Origin: an uncultured Clostridia bacterium
GTDB taxonomy: Bacteria > Bacillota > Clostridia > Christensenellales > UBA1242
NCBI GenBank assembly: GCA_947630075.1
Contig: CANRGF010000004.1
Location: forward strand, 1 to 34,329
Reading direction: 5' to 3'
Length of the DNA stretch: 34,329 nt
Shown: in pieces, positions 26,170 through 34,329 of the stretch
How positions within the stretch are numbered: the first letter of the stretch is position 1
Layout of the letters: each line of letters opens with the position of its first letter
The notes under the pieces: model-generated
Database searches by the model: none
What the model was told of the DNA's origin: nothing
What the model saw: only the letters and a program-made list of their open reading frames with translations
Translations under genes and position numbers: made by a program

Positions 26170-27126
26170 ATGATGGAAATTGAAAAACCAAAAATACTTT
26201 TAGAGGAGCAAGATGGAGGCTCTCACGCAATCATCACCGTTGAGCCTTTGGAGAAGGGTTTTGGCATAACCTTAGGCAACATGCTTAGGCGCACATTGCT
26301 TAGTTCACTTCCAGGAGCAGCAATCGTGGGCGTGAAGATTAAAAATGTTTTGCACGAGTTCACCACAATCAAGGGTGTAACTGAAGATGTGCCAGACATT
26401 GTGCTTAACCTAAAAGCCATTGCAGTTAAGACCGAAAGCACAGAAGAAGATTTTAAAGGCACTATGACGCTTAAAAAGAAAGGTGCAGGCGTGCTTTATG
26501 CAAAAGATATTGTTTGCGATGACGGCATCACAGTTATGAATCCTGAGCAATATATCTGCACACTTGATGAAGACGCTGATTTAAACATCACAATGTATGT
26601 CGGCAGAGGGCGCGGATATGTGCCAGCTAGCGGCAACAAAAATTTTTCAGATGAGGTGGATTTCGTGGCAATCGATTCACTCTTCACCCCTGTTAAGCGC
26701 GTAAATTTTGAAGTGCAATCTAGCCGTGTTGGTCGTAGCCTAGATTATGACAAACTTGTTTTGGATATCCAAACTCGTGGCACATCAACGGCAAAAGAAG
26801 TGGTGGCTCTTTCTGCAAAACTTTTAAACGATTACGCAACAATGTTTGTTGAATTGGTTGAAGGTATGGATGGTGTCAATATCCTAGTGGCAAGGAAAGA
26901 GGATGAACGCACAAAACTATTTGAAAAACCTATTGAAGAAATGGAGTTGAGCGTTCGCTCATATAATTGCTTAAAGCGTGCCGGAATAGACACTATTGGC
27001 GACTTGGCAAAGAAAACTCGTGGCGAGATGATGAAAGTTCGCAACATGGGTGCTAAATCTATGGAAGAAGTTATAAATAAACTTGAAGCCTTGGGCATTG
27101 TTCTTGAAGGCAACGAAAATTATTAA
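26170..27126 (+). CDS. rpoA: DNA-directed RNA polymerase subunit alpha
   Basis: VEPLEKGFGITLGNMLRRTLLSSLPGAAI; C-terminal SVRSYNCLKRAGIDTIGDLAKKTRGEMMKVRNMGAKSMEEV. Confidence 0.98.
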   Translation: MMEIEKPKILLEEQDGGSHAIITVEPLEKGFGITLGNMLRRTLLSSLPGAAIVGVKIKNVLHEFTTIKGVTEDVPDIVLNLKAIAVKTESTEEDFKGTMTLKKKGAGVLYAKDIVCDDGITVMNPEQYICTLDEDADLNITMYVGRGRGYVPASGNKNFSDEVDFVAIDSLFTPVKRVNFEVQSSRVGRSLDYDKLVLDIQTRGTSTAKEVVALSAKLLNDYATMFVELVEGMDGVNILVARKEDERTKLFEKPIEEMELSVRSYNCLKRAGIDTIGDLAKKTRGEMMKVRNMGAKSMEEVINKLEALGIVLEGNENY

Positions 27127-27137
27127 GGAGAAGACAG

Positions 27138-27647
27138 ATGAAAGTTATGAAATTAGGTCGTCCCACAGAAGAGCGCTTGGCAATAATGCGAAATCAAGCC
27201 ACCGACCTTCTCTGGAAAGGCAAAATTGAAACCACTCTTACAAGAGCAAAATCTTTGAAAAGTTACGCAGAGAAAATCTTAACTCTTGCAATCAACTCTT
27301 ATGAAGATGTGGTAACTGTTCAAAAGAATAGCGTGAATAAAAAAGGTGAAAAGACCACTCGCGAAGTTATGAATGACGGTCCTAAAAAACTTGCTGCTCG
27401 TAGGCGCATTAAGGCTAAATTATACACAGTTAAAGAAGAGCGCAGAAAGGGCGAAAAGAAAGCAGACTATCTTGCGCGTATAGACAACATTAAAGACCCA
27501 TTGTTGGAAAAAATATTTAATGTTTACGCTCCAAAATATGCCGCACGCGCAAAAGAGCTTGGCACAGCAGGTGGCTACACTCGCATTCTTAAAACAGGTT
27601 TAAGAAAAGGCGACAATGCCGAAATGGCAATTATCGAATTAATTTAA
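27138..27647 (+). CDS. rplQ: 50S ribosomal protein L17 (long clostridial form)
   Basis: KLGRPTEERLAIMRNQATDLLWKGKIETTLTRAKSLKSYAEKILTLA...GGYTRILKTGLRKGDNAEMAIIELI. Confidence 0.96.
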   Translation: MKVMKLGRPTEERLAIMRNQATDLLWKGKIETTLTRAKSLKSYAEKILTLAINSYEDVVTVQKNSVNKKGEKTTREVMNDGPKKLAARRRIKAKLYTVKEERRKGEKKADYLARIDNIKDPLLEKIFNVYAPKYAARAKELGTAGGYTRILKTGLRKGDNAEMAIIELI

Positions 27648-27678
27648 TGGGCAATTTTTTGTCCATTTTTTATTTTGT

Positions 27679-27710
27679 GAAAACCAATTCATTGTTGGTT
27701 TTCTTTTTTT
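27679..27710 (+). terminator. Rho-independent terminator of the S10-spc-alpha operon
   Basis: GAAAACCAA-TTCATTG-TTGGTTTTC followed by TTTTTTT. Confidence 0.85.
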
Positions 27711-27825
27711 ATTAAAATGTTTTTTGATAAAAATTTTTAAAAACATATAAAATTTGCGCAAATTTGCGTGATTTTGCCATGATTTTCATATAATTCAAAA
27801 AATTTTTTGTGTTAAATTGCTTTGC

Positions 27826-30111
27826 ATGAGCAAAATTAAAAACTTAAATTTTCAAAACGCCATTAAATATTTTTGTTTGTTTTTCGTCTGCTTAGTGCTT
27901 TCAAACGCCACAATAAATAACCTTTCACCATTTCTATTTGCCTTTTATTTTGCGTGCATTTTTGTTGGATTAAATGAAAAATTGTTGGCAGTTTTCACCC
28001 TTTCTTCTGCCGTGGCAGTTTCGCCAAATTTAAAATCATTTTATGTGGCACTCACAGTTGTGGCGGTTGGCTTAATTGTCTTTTATCTTCATCGAATATT
28101 AAAAAAGCGCATTGCCTTGCTTAGCATATTTCTTGCTTTTGTGGTGTCGCTAATTACATATTTTTATTATAATCGCACAGATATTTTCGCAATCATCTTT
28201 TATCTAATCTTGGGGATTATTTCGCTATATGTGATGATAACCGTTTTGCAAGTGTTGTTGCTTAGAAAAAATTGCTTTAAATTGACCATTGACGAAAGCA
28301 TTTGCTTTTTGTTTGTGGTGGCACTTTTAGGGGTTGGCATGGCTCCGATTAAGATTATGGATTTTGCCGTCTATCGAGCCGTGATAATGCTATTAATTTT
28401 TGTGTTGTTGCGCACTGAAAATTTGCCTATTGCAGTGGCTGTGTCGCTCTCGTTTGGATTGGGAGTGTCGCTTAGTCAAGTTTCGCTCGTGCCGATTGCA
28501 GAATTTGCCATTCTTCTGCTTGTGGCAAACATTTTTCCCGCTCAGAAAAAATTTAGAATTGTTTGCCTCACATTTATTTTAGATGCTTTCATTCAATACT
28601 TTTTTATATCCACTGGAGCGAAAATGTTATACGCATTAGCACCAATCGTTTTGGCGGGGATAATTTATCTTCTTTTGCCAAATAAAATCATGTCGGCACT
28701 AGCAGATTTAGTTTATGTGAAGAGCACGGAAATAAGTTCAAGAAATCTCATCAACACCACACGAAAAAACATACGCAAAAGAATGAGTGAACTTAGCAAT
28801 GTGTTTTTGGATATGAAGCAACTCCACCTAAATATGGTTAAGCGCGAGTTGGGGAAAGAAGAACTGATAAAAATGCTCACAAGAGAAGTCTGCGCAAACT
28901 GCTGTAAGGATTGCTTAGATAAAAACAAATGCACGCGTTCTTTGGGGCTTGACACCCGCTCAAATTTAGAAAATTTAATTGAAATTGCCATAAATAAAGG
29001 CAAAGTTTCGTTGCTAGACATTCCAAGCGGACTTTCTTCTAGGTGCGGGAAATTAAGTTATTTAGTCAATTTAATTAATAGATTGAGCGATGAATATAGG
29101 CAATATAAAAACATGCAAGCCGATGTGAATAATGTGAAGATTCTGCTTGCCGAACAAATGGGTGCGGTGTCCCAACTGCTTTTGGATATAGGAGAAGAGA
29201 TAGACACGAATGTAACCTTTGATATGGCTCGCGAAAATAAAATTGTCTCCCGCCTATTGAGTGCGAATGTTGAATGCAGAGAAGTGCTATTATATGAAGA
29301 AAAAAACAATGATTTTTCCGCTATGTTGGTGGTGAAATCAGGCTCGCCCCATCCCGTTATTGAAAAGGCGGTGAGTGAAGTTTGCCGTTTGCCAATGCAA
29401 ATCACGTCAGCCACACCGATTGAAGAAGGGAATTATGACACAATCACCCTTCACAAACTAAATAAATATGATTGCGTGTTTGGGCTTGCAAGTTGCAATA
29501 AATCTGGCAATGAAGAGAGCGGAGATTGCCATAGCATCATTCGCTTGGGTGGCACAAAATTTTTGCTCGCCTTGTGCGATGGCATGGGCAGTGGAAAATC
29601 TGCACATAAAATGAGTGCCATGACGCTCGGCCTTATTGAAAATTTTTATCGCGTTGGCTTTGATAATGAAATTATTTTAGAGAGCGTGAATAAACTTCTG
29701 GCAATCAACAATCAAGAGAGTTATTCCACTCTTGATGTCTGCCTAATAGATTTAGATAAAAGCCTTGCAGATTTCATAAAGGTGGGCTCGCCTTTTGGAG
29801 TAATCAAAAGGGAGGATAAAATTGAATTGGTGGAAGGAGGAGCGCTTCCTATTGGTGCACTCGATAATATCACTCCTGCCACGAAGAAAACCACCATTTC
29901 CACAAAGGACATAATTATCATGGCAACGGACGGTATAACAGATGCTTTTGCCAGTCAAGAAAACTTCATTGAATATGTTTCAGCTCTAGCCACAAACAAC
30001 CCTCAAAGCATTGCCGAAAGCATTTTAAATGAGGCTATATCATTAAACGAAAATAGCGCAAAGGACGACATGACCGTGCTGGTTGCTCGCACATATCTAA
30101 AAAACAAATAA
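27826..30111 (+). CDS. spoIIE: Stage II sporulation protein E-like serine phosphatase (N-terminal multi-TM, C-terminal PP2C)
   Basis: Multi-TM N-terminal half, then LLALCDGMGSGKSAHKMSAMTLGLIENF, STLDVCLIDL, IIIMATDGITDAF, AKDDMTVLVARTY. ATG 27826 preferred over TTG 27817. Confidence 0.9.
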   Translation: MSKIKNLNFQNAIKYFCLFFVCLVLSNATINNLSPFLFAFYFACIFVGLNEKLLAVFTLSSAVAVSPNLKSFYVALTVVAVGLIVFYLHRILKKRIALLSIFLAFVVSLITYFYYNRTDIFAIIFYLILGIISLYVMITVLQVLLLRKNCFKLTIDESICFLFVVALLGVGMAPIKIMDFAVYRAVIMLLIFVLLRTENLPIAVAVSLSFGLGVSLSQVSLVPIAEFAILLLVANIFPAQKKFRIVCLTFILDAFIQYFFISTGAKMLYALAPIVLAGIIYLLLPNKIMSALADLVYVKSTEISSRNLINTTRKNIRKRMSELSNVFLDMKQLHLNMVKRELGKEELIKMLTREVCANCCKDCLDKNKCTRSLGLDTRSNLENLIEIAINKGKVSLLDIPSGLSSRCGKLSYLVNLINRLSDEYRQYKNMQADVNNVKILLAEQMGAVSQLLLDIGEEIDTNVTFDMARENKIVSRLLSANVECREVLLYEEKNNDFSAMLVVKSGSPHPVIEKAVSEVCRLPMQITSATPIEEGNYDTITLHKLNKYDCVFGLASCNKSGNEESGDCHSIIRLGGTKFLLALCDGMGSGKSAHKMSAMTLGLIENFYRVGFDNEIILESVNKLLAINNQESYSTLDVCLIDLDKSLADFIKVGSPFGVIKREDKIELVEGGALPIGALDNITPATKKTTISTKDIIIMATDGITDAFASQENFIEYVSALATNNPQSIAESILNEAISLNENSAKDDMTVLVARTYLKNK

Positions 30112-30146
30112 ATCAAAAAAATTTTTAAATTATCAAAAAAAACGTT

Positions 30147-30185
30147 AAAAACTGCAAATTTTCATTGATTTTTGCGGTTTTTTTC
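30147..30185 (+). terminator. Rho-independent terminator after spoIIE
   Basis: AAAACTGCAAA...TTTGCGGTTTTTTT. Confidence 0.7.
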
Positions 30186-30204
30186 AAATTTTTAAAAAAT
30201 GCTA

Positions 30205-30233
30205 TTGCAAAATTCTTGTTTTTGTTGTATAAT
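30205..30233 (+). promoter_or_regulatory. Promoter of tilS (TTGCAA-17-TATAAT)
   Basis: -35 30205-30210, -10 30228-30233. Confidence 0.7.
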
Positions 30234-30266
30234 AAAAGCAAAGTTTAATCACAAATGGAGATTGGT

Positions 30267-31610
30267 ATGGAAGGTGTTTTAGATTATATTAAGAAAAACA
30301 AAATGATTAACCGTGGCGAGATAATCGGCGTGGCTTGCTCGGGCGGGCGAGATAGCATTGCTCTATTGCACTATCTCAACTCAATCAAAACTGAGCTGGA
30401 TTGTGAAGTGGTTGCGGTTACTGTTGACCACGGCATTCGCAAGAACAGTGCGGCAGATGTTGAATTTGTTATGCAGTTTTGCAAGGACAATAAAATTCGT
30501 GCCTATAAATTTAAGGGAGAAGCATTAAAGGTTGCCAAGGAAGAAAAATTATCGATAGAACAAGCTGCAAGAAAAGTTAGATATGGTGTGTTTGAAACCT
30601 TAATTAAAAAAGGCTTGGTGGATAAAATTGCACTCGCTCACCACATGTACGACCAAGCAGAAACAGTGCTTTTAAACATTGTGCGCGGGGCATCACTTGC
30701 CGGTGCGCGTGGCATGGAGCCTGTGCGTGATGGAATTTACATCCGCCCATTGTTAAACACTCCACGCGAAGAGATAATGTCGTATCTAGACGAGTTTGGT
30801 CTTGAATATGTGGAAGATGAAACGAATAAGGACAACACTTATTCTCGCAACTACATTCGCAATGTTGTTATGCCAACTCTGCGCCGCCAATTTAGGCAGG
30901 TGGATAGAAGCATCGTTAAGTTTGCAGAATTCTGCGCGAAAGATGACGATTTCATCAATAAGCAAATCAATCTTGGCACGGTGATAGACGGCAAAGATTA
31001 TGTGAAAGTTCCGCTATCTTATTTCTATCAAGATGAGGTGCTTGTAAATCGCATTTTGATGAAGGTGTTTAAGCGTTTTGCCCTTCAGGATATTGAAAGC
31101 AAACATATCAATATGGTGCGCGAATTTGCTTTGGAAGCAAATAATGGCAGCATTATCAACCTTCCTTTCAAATTGAAAGTTTGCAAGGAGTATGACTATA
31201 TAATAATCGGTGCAATAAAAAAGGTTGCAAGCCATGGAGAATATCAATTTAGGCACGGCAAACTAAAAATAGACGATTATGGTGTGATTCGTGCAACGGC
31301 AAGCAAGGTTAAAACCGAGCCAAAGCCACATCAGCACATCGTAGATTACGAAGCAATTCCAGAAGATGCAGTTTGGCGTTTTAGGCAGGAAGGGGACACA
31401 TTTGCGCCACTTGGCTTGAAGGGCAGCAAGAAATTGAAGGACTATTTTATTGATAAGAAAATCCCACAGCGCATGAGGGACACAATTCCTGTGTTGGCGG
31501 TTGGCAACAAAATTTTAATTATCGCAGATATTGAAATTAGCGATGAAGTGAAAGTTACGGATAAAACCACCCAATTCTTCAAAATCAACTACGAAAAAGA
31601 TTTAATTTAA
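30267..31610 (+). CDS. tilS: tRNA(Ile)-lysidine synthetase
   Basis: GVACSGGRDSIALLHYL PP-loop, VDHGIRKNSAADVEFV, HHMYDQAETVLLNIVRGASLAGARGM. SD ggag precedes ATG 30267. Confidence 0.95.
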   Translation: MEGVLDYIKKNKMINRGEIIGVACSGGRDSIALLHYLNSIKTELDCEVVAVTVDHGIRKNSAADVEFVMQFCKDNKIRAYKFKGEALKVAKEEKLSIEQAARKVRYGVFETLIKKGLVDKIALAHHMYDQAETVLLNIVRGASLAGARGMEPVRDGIYIRPLLNTPREEIMSYLDEFGLEYVEDETNKDNTYSRNYIRNVVMPTLRRQFRQVDRSIVKFAEFCAKDDDFINKQINLGTVIDGKDYVKVPLSYFYQDEVLVNRILMKVFKRFALQDIESKHINMVREFALEANNGSIINLPFKLKVCKEYDYIIIGAIKKVASHGEYQFRHGKLKIDDYGVIRATASKVKTEPKPHQHIVDYEAIPEDAVWRFRQEGDTFAPLGLKGSKKLKDYFIDKKIPQRMRDTIPVLAVGNKILIIADIEISDEVKVTDKTTQFFKINYEKDLI

Positions 31611-31630
31611 TAGGTTAGTAAAATAAAAAA

Positions 31631-31675
31631 TTGTCAGTAAATTTGCCAAAATCTATTGACAATTCTTTTTTTTTA
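31631..31675 (+). terminator. Rho-independent terminator of tilS overlapping the str promoter
   Basis: AATTGTCA...TGACAATT 8-bp stem followed by C and T9. Confidence 0.7.
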
Positions 31676-31684
31676 TAATAAAAT
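31656..31684 (+). promoter_or_regulatory. str operon promoter (TTGACA-17-TAAAAT)
   Basis: TTGACA 31656-31661, TAAAAT 31679-31684; same hexamers and spacing as the S10 promoter. Confidence 0.7.
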
Positions 31685-31720
31685 TAATTCGTTATAGTAC
31701 AAAATGCTGTTTGTAAATAA

Positions 31721-31815
31721 CGACCCCCACATTGTAGCGGTGGGGATTCGGCGCTTTGCCCTTAGCAAGTTTCACTTGCGGGCTGCGGCTCATAATTGAG
31801 TTTAGGGCAAGCGAA
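31721..31815 (+). promoter_or_regulatory. Structured 5' leader of rpsL (hairpin plus three-way junction)
   Basis: CCCCAC/GTGGGG hairpin (31725-31745); closing stem CGCTTtGCCCT (31752-31762)/AGGGCAAGCG (31804-31813) enclosing GCAAGT-TTC-ACTTGC and CTCA-TAAT-TGAG hairpins. Confidence 0.65.
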
Positions 31816-31847
31816 GTGATTTATTAACAAATTTTCAAGGAGGAAAA

Positions 31848-32219
31848 ATGCCTACAATTAATCAATTAGTTAAAAAAGGCAGAGTTAAGCAAACTCAAAA
31901 GAGCCAATCTATTCTTTTGGATAAGTGCCCTCAAAAGCGCGGTGTTTGTTTAACTGTTACCACCACCACACCTAAAAAGCCAAACTCGGCATTAAGAAAG
32001 ATTTGCCGTGTTCGCCTTTCAACAGGCAAGGAAACCACTTGCTATATCCCAGGCGAAGGCCACAATTTGCAAGAGCACAATGTTGTGTTGGTGCGTGGCG
32101 GTCGTGTGCCAGACCTTCCAGGTGTGCGTTATCATGTTGTGCGCGGTGCGTTGGATACTGCCGCTGTGCAAAAGCGCAAACAAGGTCGTTCTAAATATGG
32201 CGCAAAAAGGCCTAAATAA
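31848..32219 (+). CDS. rpsL: 30S ribosomal protein S12
   Basis: [57 protein letters not shown]. Confidence 0.98.
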   Translation: MPTINQLVKKGRVKQTQKSQSILLDKCPQKRGVCLTVTTTTPKKPNSALRKICRVRLSTGKETTCYIPGEGHNLQEHNVVLVRGGRVPDLPGVRYHVVRGALDTAAVQKRKQGRSKYGAKRPK

Positions 32220-32263
32220 TAAATTTGTTAGCACACCAATTAGTGTGGCTGTGTTGAATTTAT
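32219..32263 (+). promoter_or_regulatory. Intercistronic rpsL-rpsG stem-loop (candidate S7 site)
   Basis: ATAAATT (32219-32225)/AATTTAT (32257-32263) enclosing GCACAC-CAATTA-GTGTGGC. Confidence 0.45.
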
Positions 32264-32298
32264 GATTTAAAAATTAAAATTTAAAATAAGGAGAAAAT

Positions 32299-32769
32299 AT
32301 GTCAAGAAGAAATCAGGCTGTCAAAAGAGAAGTGTTGCCAGACCCGCTTTATAATTCAGTTTTGGTCACTAAACTTGTAAATCAGGTGATGATGGACGGC
32401 AAAAAGGGCATTGCACAAACAATCGTTTATAGCGCAATGAAACTCGCTGGCGAGAAATTGAAAGATGAACCACTTAATATTTTAACAGCAGCTATTGAAA
32501 ATGTTAAGCCTAAGCTTGAAACTAAAGCTAGGCGCGTTGGCGGAGCAAACTATCAAGTTCCGCTAGAAGTGTCTGCCGATAGGCAGCAAACGCTCGCAAT
32601 TCGCTGGTTGGTTATGTTTGCCCGCAAGCGTAATGAGCGTGGCATGGAAAACAAACTTTCCGCAGAAATTGTGGACGCATTTAATCAAACAGGCGGCGCA
32701 ATTAAGCGTAGAGATGATATGCATAGGCAAGCAGAAGCAAACAAAGCGTTTGCTCACTTCCGCTTTTAA
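32299..32769 (+). CDS. rpsG: 30S ribosomal protein S7
   Basis: RRNQAVKREVLPDPLYNSVLVTKLVNQVMMDGKKGIAQTIVYSAM. Confidence 0.98.
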   Translation: MSRRNQAVKREVLPDPLYNSVLVTKLVNQVMMDGKKGIAQTIVYSAMKLAGEKLKDEPLNILTAAIENVKPKLETKARRVGGANYQVPLEVSADRQQTLAIRWLVMFARKRNERGMENKLSAEIVDAFNQTGGAIKRRDDMHRQAEANKAFAHFRF

Positions 32770-32783
32770 TTTAGGGGGATATT

Positions 32784-34329
32784 ATGGCACGACAAGTTCC
32801 ATTAGAGAAAGTTAGAAATATTGGTATTATGGCGCATATCGACACGGGCAAAACCACCACAACCGAGCGTATTTTGTTCTACACGGGCATAAATCATAAG
32901 ATTGGTGAAGTGCACGATGGCGAAGCCACTATGGACTGGATGGCGCAAGAGCAAGAGCGCGGCATCACAATCACATCTGCCTGCACCACTTGCAAGTGGC
33001 AAGATTGCTCAATTAATATTATCGACACTCCAGGACACGTGGACTTCACTGTTGAAGTTGAGCGTTCACTAAAGGTTTTGGACGGAGCCGTTGCATTATT
33101 TAGTGCGCGTGCTGGTGTGCAAGCTCAAAGTGAAAATGTTTGGCGTCAAGCAAGCAAATTTAATGTTCCAAGATTGTGCTTTATCAATAAAATGGACATT
33201 AACGATGCAAATTTCTTGAAGGCCGTTCAAAGCATTAGAGACGTGTTGGGCGCAAACGCCGTTCCTCTTCAACTTCCTATCGGTGAGGCGGAAACATTTA
33301 AAGGCATTGTTGACCTAATCAAGATGAAGGCGTATGTTTTCTATGATGATTTAGGCAAAGATTATAGAGAAGAAGAAATCCCTGCTGATATGCTTGCTCA
33401 ATGCAAAGAATATAGGCAAAAAATGATTGAATCTGTTGCTGAAACAGATGAAGCCCTTTTGGAGAAATTCTTCGCAGGCGAAGAGTTGACCATTGATGAA
33501 ATTAAAAAGGGCATTCGCAAGGCAACTTGCACACTTCAAATGTTCCCAGTTCTATGCGGCACTGCTGCCAAGAATAAGGGCATTCAGGAGTTGTTGGACG
33601 CAGTTGTTGACTATATGCCAAGCCCAGTTGATGTGCCTCCAATCAAAGGCAAGCTTCCAGATGGCAGTATGGTTGAACGCAATAATAACGATAACGAGCC
33701 ATTTGCGGCTTTGGCATTCAAAATTGCCACTGACCCTTATGTTGGACGAATCACATTTATCCGTGTTTATAGCGGTAAATTGAGCGCTGGTAGTTATGTG
33801 CTTAATTCCACTAAGGATAAGAAAGAGCGTGTCGGCCGTTTGCTTCACATGCATGCAAACGAAAGAACGGATATCCCAGAAATCTTGGCTGGTGATATCT
33901 GCGCAGTTGTTGGTCTTAAAAACACCGGCACGGGCGACACCCTTTGCGATGAAGACCATCCAATCATTTTGGAAGAAATGGAATTCATGAAGCCAGTTAT
34001 CGAGCAGGCCATTGAGCCAAAAGATAAGGCAGCACAGGAAAAGATGGGCATTGCCATTGCAAAACTTATGGAAGAGGACCCAACCTTTAAGTCTTACACA
34101 AACGATCAAACAGGCCAAACAATCATTGCAGGTATGGGCGAGTTGCACCTAGACATTTTGGTGGATAGAATGCGCCGCGAATTTAATGTTGATGTTAATG
34201 TTGGCAAGCCACAAGTTGCTTATAAAGAAACAATCCGCAAGGCAGTTGAGGCTGAAGGCAAATATATCAAACAATCGGGCGGTCGCGGTCAGTATGGCCA
34301 TTGTAAAATTAAAATGGAGCCATTGCCAC
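32784..34329 (+). CDS. fusA: Elongation factor G (3' end beyond right edge)
   Basis: [35 protein letters not shown]...[23 protein letters not shown]...FINKMD...[18 protein letters not shown]; open to the window end, so absent from the track. Confidence 0.97.
   Translation, partial: MARQVPLEKVRNIGIMAHIDTGKTTTTERILFYTGINHKIGEVHDGEATMDWMAQEQERGITITSACTTCKWQDCSINIIDTPGHVDFTVEVERSLKVLDGAVALFSARAGVQAQSENVWRQASKFNVPRLCFINKMDINDANFLKAVQSIRDVLGANAVPLQLPIGEAETFKGIVDLIKMKAYVFYDDLGKDYREEEIPADMLAQCKEYRQKMIESVAETDEALLEKFFAGEELTIDEIKKGIRKATCTLQMFPVLCGTAAKNKGIQELLDAVVDYMPSPVDVPPIKGKLPDGSMVERNNNDNEPFAALAFKIATDPYVGRITFIRVYSGKLSAGSYVLNSTKDKKERVGRLLHMHANERTDIPEILAGDICAVVGLKNTGTGDTLCDEDHPIILEEMEFMKPVIEQAIEPKDKAAQEKMGIAIAKLMEEDPTFKSYTNDQTGQTIIAGMGELHLDILVDRMRREFNVDVNVGKPQVAYKETIRKAVEAEGKYIKQSGGRGQYGHCKIKMEPLP

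Noticed and set aside
27138-27647. L17 longer than the E. coli form
   Set aside because: A long insertion in L17 is, to my knowledge, common in Clostridia; not treated as novel.
33552-34148. 198-aa minus ORF
   Set aside because: Antisense to fusA; cysteine/histidine-rich nonsense composition and the fusA frame is clearly real.
1-34329. CRISPR arrays, tRNA/rRNA genes, IS elements, phage genes, defence systems
   Set aside because: No regularly spaced repeats, tRNA-like cloverleafs, transposase motifs or inverted terminal repeats were seen; the window is essentially a housekeeping region.

Overview
The window is a low-GC bacterial chromosome segment, most likely an uncultured spore-former of the Bacillota/Clostridia (inferred from spoVG, spoIIE and the gene families present). 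It is mostly conserved housekeeping DNA. In order it carries: a 5' fragment of a recD2-like helicase (minus strand, running off the left edge); a 1070-aa membrane-anchored GLUG/beta-helix-like surface protein; spoVG; a divergent murC; rpmE-prmC-prfA; a 584-aa orphan protein with a charged, A/P/K-rich tail; two small minus-strand genes, one a frame-disrupted RNHCP-domain gene; the complete S10-spc-alpha ribosomal operon (rpsJ to rplQ, including secY, adk, map, a KOW protein, infA and rpoA); a spoIIE-family phosphatase; tilS; and the str operon rpsL-rpsG-fusA (fusA runs off the right edge). I found no CRISPR array, transposon, prophage, rRNA or tRNA, and no clearly new multi-gene system. The most interesting signals are: (1) rpsN (S14) in the spc operon has no usable start codon and a +1 frame break at its 5' end; (2) structured 5' leaders on the S10 and str operons, plus intercistronic hairpins before rpsM and rpsG, that look like ribosomal-protein autoregulatory RNAs; (3) at least three genes (recD2, murC, RNHCP) whose promoter geometry predicts leaderless mRNAs; (4) a tilS terminator whose 3' arm is also the -35 box of the str promoter; (5) a long K/A/P-rich extension on L24; (6) two frame-broken coding remnants just upstream of the S10 promoter.
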